From Microbulbifer sp. SAOS-129_SWC (lineage in GTDB: Bacteria; Pseudomonadota; Gammaproteobacteria; Pseudomonadales; Cellvibrionaceae): a DNA stretch of 64,000 nucleotides. The DNA lies in NCBI RefSeq assembly GCF_039696035.1, contig NZ_CP155567.1, positions 4,273,001 to 4,337,000 of the forward strand, written 5' to 3'. This document shows positions 1-9,155 of the stretch, piece after piece. Both the position numbers and the translations under genes were made by a program. Under the pieces are notes generated by a model. That model was not told the origin of the DNA. It did not search any database and saw nothing but the letters and a program-made list of their open reading frames with translations. The number at the start of each line of letters is the position of its first letter. Position 1 is the stretch's first letter.

Positions 1-14
1 TCCCACCCGGACTT

Positions 15-30
15 TGGCACAGTTAATGCT
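15..30 (+). promoter_or_regulatory. Candidate sigma-54 promoter
   Basis: TGGCAC at 15-20 and TGCT at 27-30 place the GG and GC dinucleotides 12 bases apart, the spacing of sigma-54 -24/-12 elements. Two consensus positions differ. It precedes the exporter gene at 181 by about 150 bases. Chance occurrence is possible and no enhancer-binding site was identified. Confidence 0.3.
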
Positions 31-180
31 TTATCTCCTCTGTACAGGGGAGTGAAGTGCCCGCAGAGACAATCCCCTCGATCCATCAGGCAACTGCGAA
101 CTCGAGTTTCGCCGGGTTGCGGCGATATACCACCGCAGCCGGCATTCCCTCGAGAAATCTAATAATGATCAGGGGGCCGC

Positions 181-1005
181 ATGAGTATTCACGACATAAC
201 ACTATTTATTCTCCTGCTGTGCTGTGCCGGGTTGATTGCCGGCATCACTTCGGGACTGTTTGGCAACGGCGGCGGGTTTGTGGTGGTGCCGGCACTGCTG
301 GCGGTATTTCCGTTTCTCCCCAACAGCACCCATGAAATCATGCGCGTGGCGGTGGGCACCTCGCTGGCCTCGATCGTGATCTCCTCGGCGCGCTCGGTGC
401 AGGCCCACAGCCGCCGCGGGGCAGTGGACTTCAAGGTACTGCGCGACTGGTCCATCTGGGTGCTACTGGGTGTGGCGGCGGGGCTCTATATCGCCTCGTT
501 TACCGAGAGCCGCAACTTGATTGTGGTGTTCGCCACCGGCGTACTGGTCTACTCCATCTACTTCCTGTTCCCGCACCTGTTCGATCGCTTCAAGGGCCGG
601 CTGACCATGCCCACCGGGATGGCGCGGGCATCGCTGGCAAGTTTTCTCGGCGGCTTTTCTTCGCTGCTCGGTATCGGCGGCGGCACCATAACGGTGATGA
701 CCATGGTGCTGTGCAACAGGCCGGTGCACCAGGCCGTGGCAACTGCTGCCGGCATCGGCTTCCTGATCGGGCTACCGGGCGCCATCGGCTTCCTGATCAT
801 GGGCCTGCACGAGCCGGACCTGCCGTTCGGCTCGATCGGCTACATCAATATCCCGGCACTGCTGGCCATCTCCGCATTTTCAGTGATCTCCGCACCGATC
901 GGTGCGCGCTGGGCGCACAGTCTCGACGAGGTCAACCTGAAGCGCCTGTTTGGCCTCTACCTGGTGCTGGTTTCCATCACCATGTACGCCAAGACCATCA
1001 GTTGA
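181..1005 (+). CDS. TSUP (TauE/SafE) family membrane exporter
   Basis: A 274-residue integral membrane protein of the TauE/SafE (former DUF81) family, whose members move sulfite, sulfonates or related organic anions across the inner membrane. The sequence shows about eight hydrophobic segments and the family's two glycine-rich half repeats: GLFGNGGGFVVVP near residue 27 and SLLGIGGGTITVM near residue 160. The length is normal for the family. The ATG at 181 has an AGGGGG ribosome site 5 bases upstream. A possible sigma-54 promoter lies near the window start. The next gene on the same strand, an exported aminotransferase, begins 94 bases later and may be co-transcribed. Family assignment is firm. 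The substrate is unknown, because TSUP members vary widely and no sulfur genes flank it. Confidence 0.88.
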   Translation: MSIHDITLFILLLCCAGLIAGITSGLFGNGGGFVVVPALLAVFPFLPNSTHEIMRVAVGTSLASIVISSARSVQAHSRRGAVDFKVLRDWSIWVLLGVAAGLYIASFTESRNLIVVFATGVLVYSIYFLFPHLFDRFKGRLTMPTGMARASLASFLGGFSSLLGIGGGTITVMTMVLCNRPVHQAVATAAGIGFLIGLPGAIGFLIMGLHEPDLPFGSIGYINIPALLAISAFSVISAPIGARWAHSLDEVNLKRLFGLYLVLVSITMYAKTIS

Positions 1006-1099
1006 TCGCGCGGCGATAAGCGAATAGTCCGTCTCCGCGCAGCACCTGTGCGGAGACGTGCTTGTTTGTGAGGTTCCTTCAACAATCAGGGGAAAAATA

Positions 1100-2254
1100 A
1101 TGACGCAGAAACTCAGCAGGCGAATGTTCTTGGGGGGAGCGGCCTCGGCCCTGTCACTGGCCGCCGCCAGTGGTAGCGGCCTGGCGCGGGCCGCCGCAGA
1201 GGCACCGACACCGATACGGCCACTGTACGGGCCGGCGCCGGGGGTGGCCAAACTCAATGCCAACGAAAACCCCTACGGGCCCAGCCCCAAGGCACTGAAA
1301 GCGATCATGCAGGCGAGCCAGAAGGGCGCCTACTATGTCAGCGACAGTGTGATGAAACTGAAATCCATGATCGCCGAACGTCACGGGCTGACACCCGATC
1401 ACGTGGTACTCGGCTCCGGCTCCAGCGCCGGCCTCACCGCCGCCGCTATCGTCGCCGGACACAAAGGCAATATCCTCGGCCCGGACCTGTTTTGGGACAC
1501 CACCGCAAAAGTGGTGGAAGTGCAGGATATCGGCACGATCAAGCGTTTGCCGAAACTGCCGTCGATGGCCATCGACCTGGACGCCATGTACGACGCCATC
1601 GACGATTCCATCGCCATGGTGCAGGTAACCAACCCGAACAATCCCACCGGCCTGCTGATCGAGCCGGCGCGCATGCGCAGCTTCTGCATCAAAGCCTCGA
1701 AAAAGACCACCGTGCTGGCCGATGAGGCCTACAACGAACTGACCGACGGCGGTGAAGCCAACAGCATGATTCCGTTGATCAAGGACGGCCACGACGTGAT
1801 CGTCGCGCGCACCTTCTCCAAGATCTACGGCCTCGCCGGTATGCGCGTGGGCTACCTGATTGCGCAGCCCGAACGCATCGCGGAAATGCAGCGCTTCGGT
1901 ATCGGCTGGTACGGCCTCAACCAGGCCGGCCTGGCCGCGGCCATTGCCAGCTACGAAGACCACGAGTTCATGGGCTTCTGCCGCAGCAAGGTCAAGGAGG
2001 CGCGGGAAATGGTCGGCGCGGCAGTCAAGGAGCACGGCCTCACCGCACTGCCATCGGTCACCAACTTCATGTTCGTCGACCTCGGCAACCTGAATGCGGA
2101 AACCTTCCGCCAGGAAATGGCCAGAGAGAGAGTACTGATTCGCGGTATTTACCGCGATTACACCCACTGGTCGCGGGTCAGCATGGGGTTGCTTGAGGAT
2201 GTGGAGAAGTACACCAGGGCGCTGCCGAAGGTACTTTACCGCATGCGCGGGTGA
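1100..2254 (+). CDS. Tat-exported PLP-dependent aminotransferase (class I/II, HisC-like)
   Basis: A 384-residue fold-type I aminotransferase resembling histidinol-phosphate aminotransferases. Visible landmarks are NPNNPTG near residue 180, the YNEL region with the PLP-binding Asp near 212, and SKIYGLAGMRVGY near 240, where the Lys should form the Schiff base. The N-terminus reads SRRMFLGGAAS followed by a hydrophobic stretch and an AxA-type site. This is a twin-arginine signal, implying export of the folded holoenzyme to the periplasm. The ATG at 1100 is chosen over an upstream in-frame start because AGGGG lies just before it and the Tat signal then sits at the N-terminus. True HisC is cytoplasmic, so a role in histidine synthesis is doubtful. 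The convergent TonB receptor may bring in a related substrate (inference). Confidence 0.85.
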   Translation: MTQKLSRRMFLGGAASALSLAAASGSGLARAAAEAPTPIRPLYGPAPGVAKLNANENPYGPSPKALKAIMQASQKGAYYVSDSVMKLKSMIAERHGLTPDHVVLGSGSSAGLTAAAIVAGHKGNILGPDLFWDTTAKVVEVQDIGTIKRLPKLPSMAIDLDAMYDAIDDSIAMVQVTNPNNPTGLLIEPARMRSFCIKASKKTTVLADEAYNELTDGGEANSMIPLIKDGHDVIVARTFSKIYGLAGMRVGYLIAQPERIAEMQRFGIGWYGLNQAGLAAAIASYEDHEFMGFCRSKVKEAREMVGAAVKEHGLTALPSVTNFMFVDLGNLNAETFRQEMARERVLIRGIYRDYTHWSRVSMGLLEDVEKYTRALPKVLYRMRG

Positions 2255-2321
2255 TAGCCACAAGCCAGGCACGCCGTTGCCCGCAAACCAGGTAGGGTGC
2301 GCGCGGCGCACTCCACAAGCC

Positions 2322-2353
2322 AAAAAAAATCCCCGCACTGCGGGGATTTTTTT
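2322..2353. terminator. Bidirectional intrinsic terminator
   Basis: ATCCCCG and CGGGGAT form a 7-bp stem with a 5-base loop, flanked by eight A on the left and seven T on the right. It can end both the aminotransferase transcript (+) and the convergent TonB-receptor transcript (-). Confidence 0.9.
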
Positions 2354-2364
2354 ATCTACATCAC

Positions 2365-4953
2365 TCAGAAATTGTGATTCAGGCGCATATAGTAAAAACT
2401 GCCCTGCCAGTCCACCACTGTGGCCGAGGAGTAAATACGGCCACAGCAGTAATCCTCGATCGCATCTTTTTCCGGATACTGGTCGAAGATATTGCGCCCG
2501 CCCATGCTCACGCTGGTAGCGTCGCTAAAGCGGTACTTCCCTTCCAGATCCACCATGACAATCGGGTCGAACTCCTGCACCTGTTTAACCCCGCCCACTT
2601 TGTTGTAGTTCTCGTAGGAGCCATACCAGTTGGCGCGCGCCAGCAGGGAGAAATCTCCGAACTCCTGCATCGCACTCAGCACACCGCGCAGCTTCGGATC
2701 GAAGTGCTCGAAATCGTACTGGTCCTCGTCATTGAGGTACTCGCTGGGGTCCGAAGTGAACTCGGACGCATTGTAGTTCACTGAGGCGGTAAGGTTGGTG
2801 GTAGCGCCGTTGGACCACTCCAGCGGATAGGTGGCCACTACATCCACGCCCTGGGTACGGGTGTCGAACGCATTGGTGAAGTAGAAGACACCACCGATGG
2901 ATTCCGCTCCGACGACACCGGCGTCCACCAGTGCCAGGTAGTTGTCGTAGGCGGCGCCCGAAGCGGTGTCTGTGGACACATCCAATGTCGAGATCGCATA
3001 GGTGCGGTCATCCACATCGATGCGGTAGAAATCCACAGTCAGTGCCAGCTTCTCCCAGTCCGCCGTCAGGCCCAGTGTGTAGTTGGTGGAGGTTTCCGGC
3101 TTGAGGGGTTTGGCCCCCAGTGCCCCGGCCACATCGCCGCTGGCCGGGAACAGGCCGGTAGCCACCGGGAAACCGTTAGGCAGCCGTGTGGATACATTGG
3201 TGGTGCCCTGCTGCCCCGGTGTCGGTGCGCGGAAACCGGTACCCACCGAGGAGCGCACACCCAAGTGGTCGTTGATGTCGTACTGCAGCGCCAGCTTGCC
3301 CACCAGTTCCGAATCGAAATCCGAATAATCCTCGAAGCGCATCGCTGCCTGCACGAACAGGTCGTCGGTCAGATCAGTGCTCAAGTCTGCATACAGCGCA
3401 TAGGAATCGCGCGAGTAGCTGCCGGAGTATTCCGGTGAATAGCCGGGGAAACCATTGGAGCCGACCCCGACCACGGTGTAGACCGGATCGTCCGGGTTGG
3501 CGCAGTCGAGACTGGAGCCGCCAGCGATGACTCCCAGCCCCGCGCTGGTGGCGGTACCGTCGGCGTTACAGAAACCCCAGGGATCCTGGGTGGCGTAGGG
3601 ACCGGCGGCATAGGACATCGCGTCACCGCCGGTGATGTCGTAGGACTCGTCCATATAGCTGAAACCGAAGGCGGCCAGCAGCGGCTGCGCACGGCCGATA
3701 TCAAAATCGCGCGAGAAATCCGCCTGCAACTGGGTTTCCTCGTTGGCGAGAGTACCCGGCTTGAATGAAGTGGGCGTGTCCGGCCCCAGCGACGGGTTGA
3801 TGGTATTTTTCAGCGTGTAATCAATTTCGCTGTAGCCGTAGCGGGCACTGACATCATAGTTGAGGCCGTTGCCCCACTCACCGCGCCAGCCGGATACCAG
3901 CGAGTAATCGGCCACGTCGCCGGAGAAACGCGGGGTGAAACCGCCGGGGAAAATTTCCAGCGGGCTGTAGATGCTGCCATCTTCGGTGCGCAGGTCTTCG
4001 ATGGTGCCATTGCCCGGGTAACGGTAGTAAAAGCCACCGTCGGCCGAGCTGCTGCTGTAGTTACCGAACGCGTAGAGTTCCGAACCGCCGGACAGGTTGT
4101 AGCCGGCGTTAAAAAACAGCCGCGCCGCCTTGCTATTGGGCTGGCCCCACGGGTTGACCACGTCGCTCTCCAGCGAGGCCGTTTTGCTGCCAGCCATAAA
4201 GGCGTCGTCTTCGGTGTACCGGGCGTACCCGGCGCTGGGGTCGTACAGCGGATTATTCTTGTCGAGGCAGAACCAGGTTTCGCAGTACTGCTCCGAGCGC
4301 GAGGTAAATTCCGATTTGGACACCTCGGTGGAAATACTCAGGAAGCCATCACTGCCCAGCGGCAGGCCGATATTACCGCTCGCAGTGGTCTGCAGGCCGT
4401 CACCCTCGCTGTACTGCCCGCTGCTGACACTGAACTCGCCACCCTCGGCGTTATCCTTGAGAATGAAATTGATCACGCCGGCGATGGCATCGGAACCATA
4501 CTGGGCCGCGGCGCCATCGCGCAGCACTTCCACCGACTTGAGTGCAGAGCTGGGAATCGTGGCGATGTCGGCGGCCTGGGTGCCGGATCCGCCGATTTCC
4601 ACCAGCGCCGCGCGGTGACGGCGTTTGGAGTTGACCAGCACGAGCGTCTTGTCCGTCGGCATACCGCGCAGTTGCGCCGGCCGAATAAAGGTGCCGCCGT
4701 CGCTGATTGGCTGGCGCGACACATTGTAGGAGGGAACCAGTGTTTTCAGCACGTCGTTGGTGTCGGTATAGGACACCGACTCAAGGCTCTCTGCGCCGAA
4801 CACATCCACCGGCACCGGTGAGTCTGAAACCGAACGCGGCTTGCCGCGCACGCCGGTGACCGACACTTCCTCCAGATCATCCGCTATCGCCAGCGGACCA
4901 CCACTGATCGCGGTAATTACGGCACAACTGATTGCTGTCAGCTTGGTATTCAT
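2365..4953 (-). CDS. TonB-dependent outer-membrane receptor
   Basis: An 862-residue TonB-dependent receptor that imports a large substrate through the outer membrane using TonB energy. It begins with a Sec signal peptide (MNTKLTAISCAVITAISGGP, cleavage near residue 24). A TonB-box-like LEEVSVTG segment follows, then a plug domain to about residue 160 with VEVLRDGAAAQYGSDAIAG and GVINFILK. The rest is beta-barrel, ending in LNHNF with the terminal Phe typical of porin-fold insertion signals. Length fits the family. Several Cys pairs in the barrel loops (for example CETWFCLDKN) suggest surface disulfides. It converges on the exported aminotransferase across a shared terminator. Substrate is unknown, and no siderophore or polysaccharide genes are adjacent. 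Confidence 0.93.
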   Translation of the reverse strand: MNTKLTAISCAVITAISGGPLAIADDLEEVSVTGVRGKPRSVSDSPVPVDVFGAESLESVSYTDTNDVLKTLVPSYNVSRQPISDGGTFIRPAQLRGMPTDKTLVLVNSKRRHRAALVEIGGSGTQAADIATIPSSALKSVEVLRDGAAAQYGSDAIAGVINFILKDNAEGGEFSVSSGQYSEGDGLQTTASGNIGLPLGSDGFLSISTEVSKSEFTSRSEQYCETWFCLDKNNPLYDPSAGYARYTEDDAFMAGSKTASLESDVVNPWGQPNSKAARLFFNAGYNLSGGSELYAFGNYSSSSADGGFYYRYPGNGTIEDLRTEDGSIYSPLEIFPGGFTPRFSGDVADYSLVSGWRGEWGNGLNYDVSARYGYSEIDYTLKNTINPSLGPDTPTSFKPGTLANEETQLQADFSRDFDIGRAQPLLAAFGFSYMDESYDITGGDAMSYAAGPYATQDPWGFCNADGTATSAGLGVIAGGSSLDCANPDDPVYTVVGVGSNGFPGYSPEYSGSYSRDSYALYADLSTDLTDDLFVQAAMRFEDYSDFDSELVGKLALQYDINDHLGVRSSVGTGFRAPTPGQQGTTNVSTRLPNGFPVATGLFPASGDVAGALGAKPLKPETSTNYTLGLTADWEKLALTVDFYRIDVDDRTYAISTLDVSTDTASGAAYDNYLALVDAGVVGAESIGGVFYFTNAFDTRTQGVDVVATYPLEWSNGATTNLTASVNYNASEFTSDPSEYLNDEDQYDFEHFDPKLRGVLSAMQEFGDFSLLARANWYGSYENYNKVGGVKQVQEFDPIVMVDLEGKYRFSDATSVSMGGRNIFDQYPEKDAIEDYCCGRIYSSATVVDWQGSFYYMRLNHNF

Positions 4954-5546
4954 AGCCTGCCCCTTAGCTATTAGCTATTTATCGTCAAAACCCCGGGTAC
5001 ATCGATTCAAACTATTGTGTTGTGTCGCCACGCGCGCACTTGTGGTGCGCGGCAGCTTCTTTCTTTTTGAAAACAGTGAAGGTTTCCCGGGGCGCCACGG
5101 AACGCGACACCCCACTAGTGAAGGAGCAATATGTATGCCATACGCTGGCGGGGAGGATTAAGTCAGAGCATCAGCGATGCGGCGCAGCACAGTAAGAGCG
5201 TCGCTGCTTAAAGACTGCCGCCAGAGCTAAGTATTGGGAAAATTTAGATTTTTATTTTTCCACCGCGGAAAATTTCCTGATGCAGAACGAGGCACGAGTA
5301 TGGAAAAGTTCATCCGCGCAGTGCGCCGCGTCCGCGCAACACGGAGCGGGACTGTGCTTTGGCATAGTGCAGTAACCGCGGCGACGTCTGAGCGCGTGCG
5401 CCGAAATAGAGAAATCACTCCGCCCAACATTGGCGCAGGACAGGATTATTCGCGCCACGGAAAAACTGCGCGCGCCTCGCGACAGTGCGCACGGTGCGGG
5501 CCACACGACAGCCTTGAGGTTTGAGAGAGGGGGCGTTCGGCGGGGC
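4954..5546. other. Non-coding upstream region of the TonB receptor
   Basis: Roughly 600 bases without a convincing gene. Open frames here lack ribosome sites and give low-complexity Arg/Ala-rich translations. The left part presumably holds the receptor promoter and leader. I found no clear operator such as a Fur box. Confidence 0.55.
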
Positions 5547-5652
5547 AATGACAAAGACCGCGGATGGCCCTTGTCATTGACCCGGCAATCCAATCTTTCA
5601 GGGCCGCAGATGCCGCGCGCGGCATCTGCGAAAGTTTGCTTGCCGGGTCAAT
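5547..5652. repeat. Cluster of nested palindromes
   Basis: Three inverted repeats are packed together. AATGACAA (5547-5554) pairs with TTGTCATT (5571-5578). ATTGACCCGGCAA (5576-5588) pairs perfectly with its complement at 5640-5652. Inside the latter, a perfect 24-base palindrome (GCAGATGCCG arms) covers 5606-5629. The block lies just after the stop of the minus-strand metalloprotease gene, where it could act as a transcript end or as a REP-type element. Confidence 0.7.
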
Positions 5653-5661
5653 GGCCAGGAG

Positions 5662-8058
5662 TCAGATCGGCGAGCCCGGCGGCATCTGTTTCAGGTCACC
5701 GGCCTGCACCTGCAGCTTGCCGTCCATAAACGCGGCAATACGGCGCGCCTGGAAGTAGTAGTGAGCGTTGTAGCCGTCGGCATCGTCACCGAACAGCTTC
5801 ATACCGCCCACCGCCTGCTGGAACTTGGCCAGCTCCAGGTTGGCGGCGGCGCGCACCGGCTCCGCCGCGCCCTTGTCTTCCGCCAGCAGCATCAACTGGT
5901 GCAGGTACACGTAGTTGACCCGCTGGTGAATCGTCGCCTGCAGGCCGCGGTACTTGTTTGCCGCCAGGGCCTCGCGGTTGAGCCGTTCCAGCAGTGCCGC
6001 GAAGCCCGGCTCGTCGCCGCGGCGCGCATGCTGCTGCACCATGCGTTCGGCGCGCTCCGGGTCCAGCAGGATCGACAGCGTATGGCCGGCGGCCGCCTCG
6101 GCCAGCGCCACCGCATCGAAAGCGACACCCGTGTAAGCCGGGAAGCTCTCGTCGGTGCGGCCGTAGCCGTACGCCTTGGGCGGCAGCAGTTGCAGCACCG
6201 GTTCCGGCAGCGCCAGGAAATCCGGCGTCAGCGTCGACAGCAGTTCATCGATGGCCTGCTGCTGGCGCTCAGGCGCCACCATGGTGTAGCTCTCCGGCGC
6301 GGCATCGTTATAGAGGTAGTCGTAATCCAGCCCGCCGATCAGCTTGCCGACCGCCTCAGCCTGGTAGCGGTGGCCGTAGTAGACCGGTACCAGCGTCTCC
6401 TCCAGCGACGAGCGCGGCGCGCCCTGCGGATTGGCGGCGGGGGAGAAGTGATCCAGGGCGTAGCGGCGCAGCTTGGCCATACGCTGGAACTCCGCCAGCG
6501 GATCGCTGCCGTTGTCCCACAAGTGGGAATCGGCGTGGGCATTGTTGATCGAGCGGGAATCCGGATCGGAGATAAAGCGCAGTTTCTGCTGCCTGGCGGC
6601 ATCGATGACCGACGCCAGGTAGCCGGCCTCGTCGCCGCCGGCATCGCCGTAGCCGTAACGGATCGCCAGCTTGTCCCAGGCGCCGATACCGGTGGCGTAG
6701 GCGTCCTTGAGGCCGAGGTCCATACCGCGCAGCGTCACCAGCGGCGCCGGGTAGTCCATCACCGAGGCGCGCCCCTCGGTGCTGGCGATAAAGTTGTGCG
6801 CCAGCCCCAGGGTGTGCCCCACCTCATGCGCGGCTAGCTGGCGGATGCGCGCCAGCGCCAGCTGCTTGAGCGCTTCAGTGTCCGCTTTGTTGTCGCCGTA
6901 GGGCTGCAGCAACCCCTGCGCGATCAGGTAGTCCTGGCGCACGCGCAGCGAGCCGAGGGTGACGTTGCCCTTGATGATCTCGCCGGTGCGCGGATCGGCA
7001 ATGCCGGCGCCGTAGGACCAGCCGCGGGTGGAGCGGTGCACCCAGCTGATCACGTTGTAGCGCACATCGAGCGGATCGGCATCTGCTGGCAGCACCTTCA
7101 CCTGAAACGCGTTCTTGTAACCGGCTGCCTCGAACGCCTGCTCCCACCAGCTGGCGCCCTCGATCAAGGCGCTGCGCACCGGTTCCGGCACGCCCGCATC
7201 CACGTAGTAGACGATCGGCTTCACCGGTTCGTCGCTACCCGGCTTTTTCTGCAGCCGGTGGCGGTAGATGAAGCGCTGGTCGAGCGGCTGGTCGATGGCA
7301 CTGGCGTAGTCGCGGTACTGCAGTGGGAAGTAGCCGCTGCGGCTGTGGAAGCGTCGCGGTGTGTAACCGTCGTCCGGCAGCTGTACCAGCGAGATGTGCT
7401 GGCGCAGGGAGACCAGGCTCGGGGTCGGCACCACCTCGCGCAGGTAGTTGCCGGGCGCACCGCCGCTGAAGGTCAGCCGCGCCTCGAACTCGCTGTTCTG
7501 CGGGAAGTTCCTGGTGCGCGGCAGGTACACCGCCGAGCGGGAGTCATCGACGCTGTAGCTGCCCTGGTCGGTGGCCTTCAGTGACTGGGCCACGCCATGC
7601 TGATCGGACAGCAGGAACGGGGTGAAATCCACCAGCGCGCGCTCGCCCTCGCGGGCCAGCACCGGGAAACCCCACAGCACCGAGGTGGCAAAGGCTTCGG
7701 CCACCGCGCGGCGCTCGGCCGCGTTGTCGGACTGCGCGCGGTATTGCAGGTTCAGCTGGTGCAGCAGCACCTTGTCGCCCACCCGCTGGAATTGCACCAG
7801 CCGGCTGTCGCCGACCTGGTTGCGGTCCAGCCCCACCGGGTTGGAGCCCAGCCCCTGGGCGAGACCGGTCAGCAGCAGGAACTCCCGATCGAAGTCGGCG
7901 ATCTCCAGATAGATGTGGCCGCTGTTGTCGTCCCAGTAGTAGGGCTGGAAGCCGGGATGCTTCTCCATTCCGGCGGTATATTCGGTGATGGTTTTGGCTC
8001 CGGCCGCCGCGCACAGCAAAAGCAGCAGAGCGCCGACCAGTAGTCTGATTGTTCGCAT
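5662..8058 (-). CDS. Secreted zinc-dependent metalloprotease (DUF5117/DUF4953 family)
   Basis: A 798-residue exported gluzincin/metzincin-like protease. The start at 8058 follows a strong GGGGAGGA ribosome site and puts the signal peptide (MRTIRLLVGALLLLLCAAAG) at the N-terminus; an earlier in-frame ATG is rejected for lack of both. The catalytic motif HEVGHTLGLAHN lies near residue 411, giving the HExxHxxGxxH zinc ligands and the general-base Glu. Flanking regions match the DUF5117 and DUF5118 parts that surround the catalytic DUF4953 domain in this family of about 800-residue proteins from Proteobacteria and Bacteroidetes. It probably acts in the periplasm or outside the cell. It appears to be a single-gene unit. 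Substrate unknown. Confidence 0.88.
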   Translation of the reverse strand: MRTIRLLVGALLLLLCAAAGAKTITEYTAGMEKHPGFQPYYWDDNSGHIYLEIADFDREFLLLTGLAQGLGSNPVGLDRNQVGDSRLVQFQRVGDKVLLHQLNLQYRAQSDNAAERRAVAEAFATSVLWGFPVLAREGERALVDFTPFLLSDQHGVAQSLKATDQGSYSVDDSRSAVYLPRTRNFPQNSEFEARLTFSGGAPGNYLREVVPTPSLVSLRQHISLVQLPDDGYTPRRFHSRSGYFPLQYRDYASAIDQPLDQRFIYRHRLQKKPGSDEPVKPIVYYVDAGVPEPVRSALIEGASWWEQAFEAAGYKNAFQVKVLPADADPLDVRYNVISWVHRSTRGWSYGAGIADPRTGEIIKGNVTLGSLRVRQDYLIAQGLLQPYGDNKADTEALKQLALARIRQLAAHEVGHTLGLAHNFIASTEGRASVMDYPAPLVTLRGMDLGLKDAYATGIGAWDKLAIRYGYGDAGGDEAGYLASVIDAARQQKLRFISDPDSRSINNAHADSHLWDNGSDPLAEFQRMAKLRRYALDHFSPAANPQGAPRSSLEETLVPVYYGHRYQAEAVGKLIGGLDYDYLYNDAAPESYTMVAPERQQQAIDELLSTLTPDFLALPEPVLQLLPPKAYGYGRTDESFPAYTGVAFDAVALAEAAAGHTLSILLDPERAERMVQQHARRGDEPGFAALLERLNREALAANKYRGLQATIHQRVNYVYLHQLMLLAEDKGAAEPVRAAANLELAKFQQAVGGMKLFGDDADGYNAHYYFQARRIAAFMDGKLQVQAGDLKQMPPGSPI

Positions 8059-8262
8059 GGTCCTCCCCCGTTTATTCGATTTATATCGCACCAGCAGTTG
8101 CGAGGGTGCAGCGGGCTAGGTTACCACTAAAGGGAAACGGGGAGACGCAGCAGACCACCCGACTGATCACAAAATAACCGGGAAAAAATTTTCCGATGCT
8201 GCATCCGCTGCGCCTCCGGCGTGCGTCCTATTGCCAAGAACACCAAAAGAGAAACCGGACCC

Positions 8263-9075
8263 ATGTGGAAACCCCTAGCTATTGCCGCCGCCCTGGTCGC
8301 CAGCGGCCCGGCCCTTGCCCACGGTATCAACCTGAATATCGATAGCGACAGCGAGTGCAGCGCCGATCTGCATTACCAGCTGCGTGTCGGTCCGGATTCC
8401 ATGGCCGCATATCAGGAGGATGGCTCCAAGAAGCCGCTGTTTGCCTTCCTCGCTCCGGACCAACTGGTCGTTGACGGCAAGGTCGTGCCCCTGAATGCCG
8501 AGCAGCAGGCGCTGGTGCAACGCTATCGCGGCCAGCTGCACGTGGCCGGGCGCCAGCTTACCGATATCTCAATGGATGCGGTGGAACTGGCCCTGCAGGG
8601 GGTCAATATTGCCCTGGCAACCCTGGCCGGTGCCGATCATGAAGACACCCTGGAAGTCGAGCAGATGTCTGCCGAGATTCACCGCCGCGCCGAGCAGCGC
8701 TTCCGCGGCAAGGACGAGATCTACACCCTCGGCGATCCACAGATCGACGACTTTATCGAGGAAACCGTCGACAAGGACCTGGAACCGCGCATCGAGAAAC
8801 TGGCGATGAAGTCCGCCGGCAATATCGCCTGGTTCGCGCTCAAGGCCGCGCTGACCGGCGGCGCCAGCATCGACTCCCAGGCGGAAGCCGCGGCACAGAA
8901 AGTGGAAGAGAAAATGGAAGCCAAGGGCAAGGTGCTGGAGAAGAATGTCCAGGGCCTCTGCACCCAATTACAGGCTGTTGATGCAACCGAGCGCGAGATT
9001 CACACCGCAATCCCCGCACTGGCGCCCTACGACATTGTCGAGATGAATCCCGACCGCGACAGCGCAGACGAATAG
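8263..9075 (+). CDS. YggN-like periplasmic protein (DUF2884)
   Basis: A 270-residue protein with a Sec signal (MWKPLAIAAALVASGPALAHG) and a body resembling E. coli YggN/DUF2884. In both, a polar N-terminal segment leads to a PLNAEQQALVQRYRGQL-type helix and a long alpha-helical region, ending with a Cys near the C-terminus (LCTQLQAVD). The ATG at 8263 is chosen because the GTG at 8221 would add 14 residues before the signal. The ribosome site is weak. Function of the family is unknown. A terminator follows the gene and the divergent protease lies upstream, so it is probably monocistronic. Confidence 0.72.
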   Translation: MWKPLAIAAALVASGPALAHGINLNIDSDSECSADLHYQLRVGPDSMAAYQEDGSKKPLFAFLAPDQLVVDGKVVPLNAEQQALVQRYRGQLHVAGRQLTDISMDAVELALQGVNIALATLAGADHEDTLEVEQMSAEIHRRAEQRFRGKDEIYTLGDPQIDDFIEETVDKDLEPRIEKLAMKSAGNIAWFALKAALTGGASIDSQAEAAAQKVEEKMEAKGKVLEKNVQGLCTQLQAVDATEREIHTAIPALAPYDIVEMNPDRDSADE

Positions 9076-9112
9076 ACCGGCAAACCGGATCTACCGATTC
9101 GCCCCCCAGCGT

Positions 9113-9134
9113 GGCCGCTTCTGCGGCCTTTTTT
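9113..9134 (+). terminator. Intrinsic terminator after yggN-like gene
   Basis: GGCCGC-TTCT-GCGGCC followed by six T. It ends the plus-strand YggN-like transcript 38 bases after its stop. Confidence 0.85.
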
Positions 9135-9155
9135 AATTGCCCGGAAGAAGCCCGA

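Noticed and set aside
4954..5661. Several 60-113-residue frames in the gap left of the metalloprotease
   Set aside because: Arg/Ala-rich translations without ribosome sites; region dominated by palindromes.
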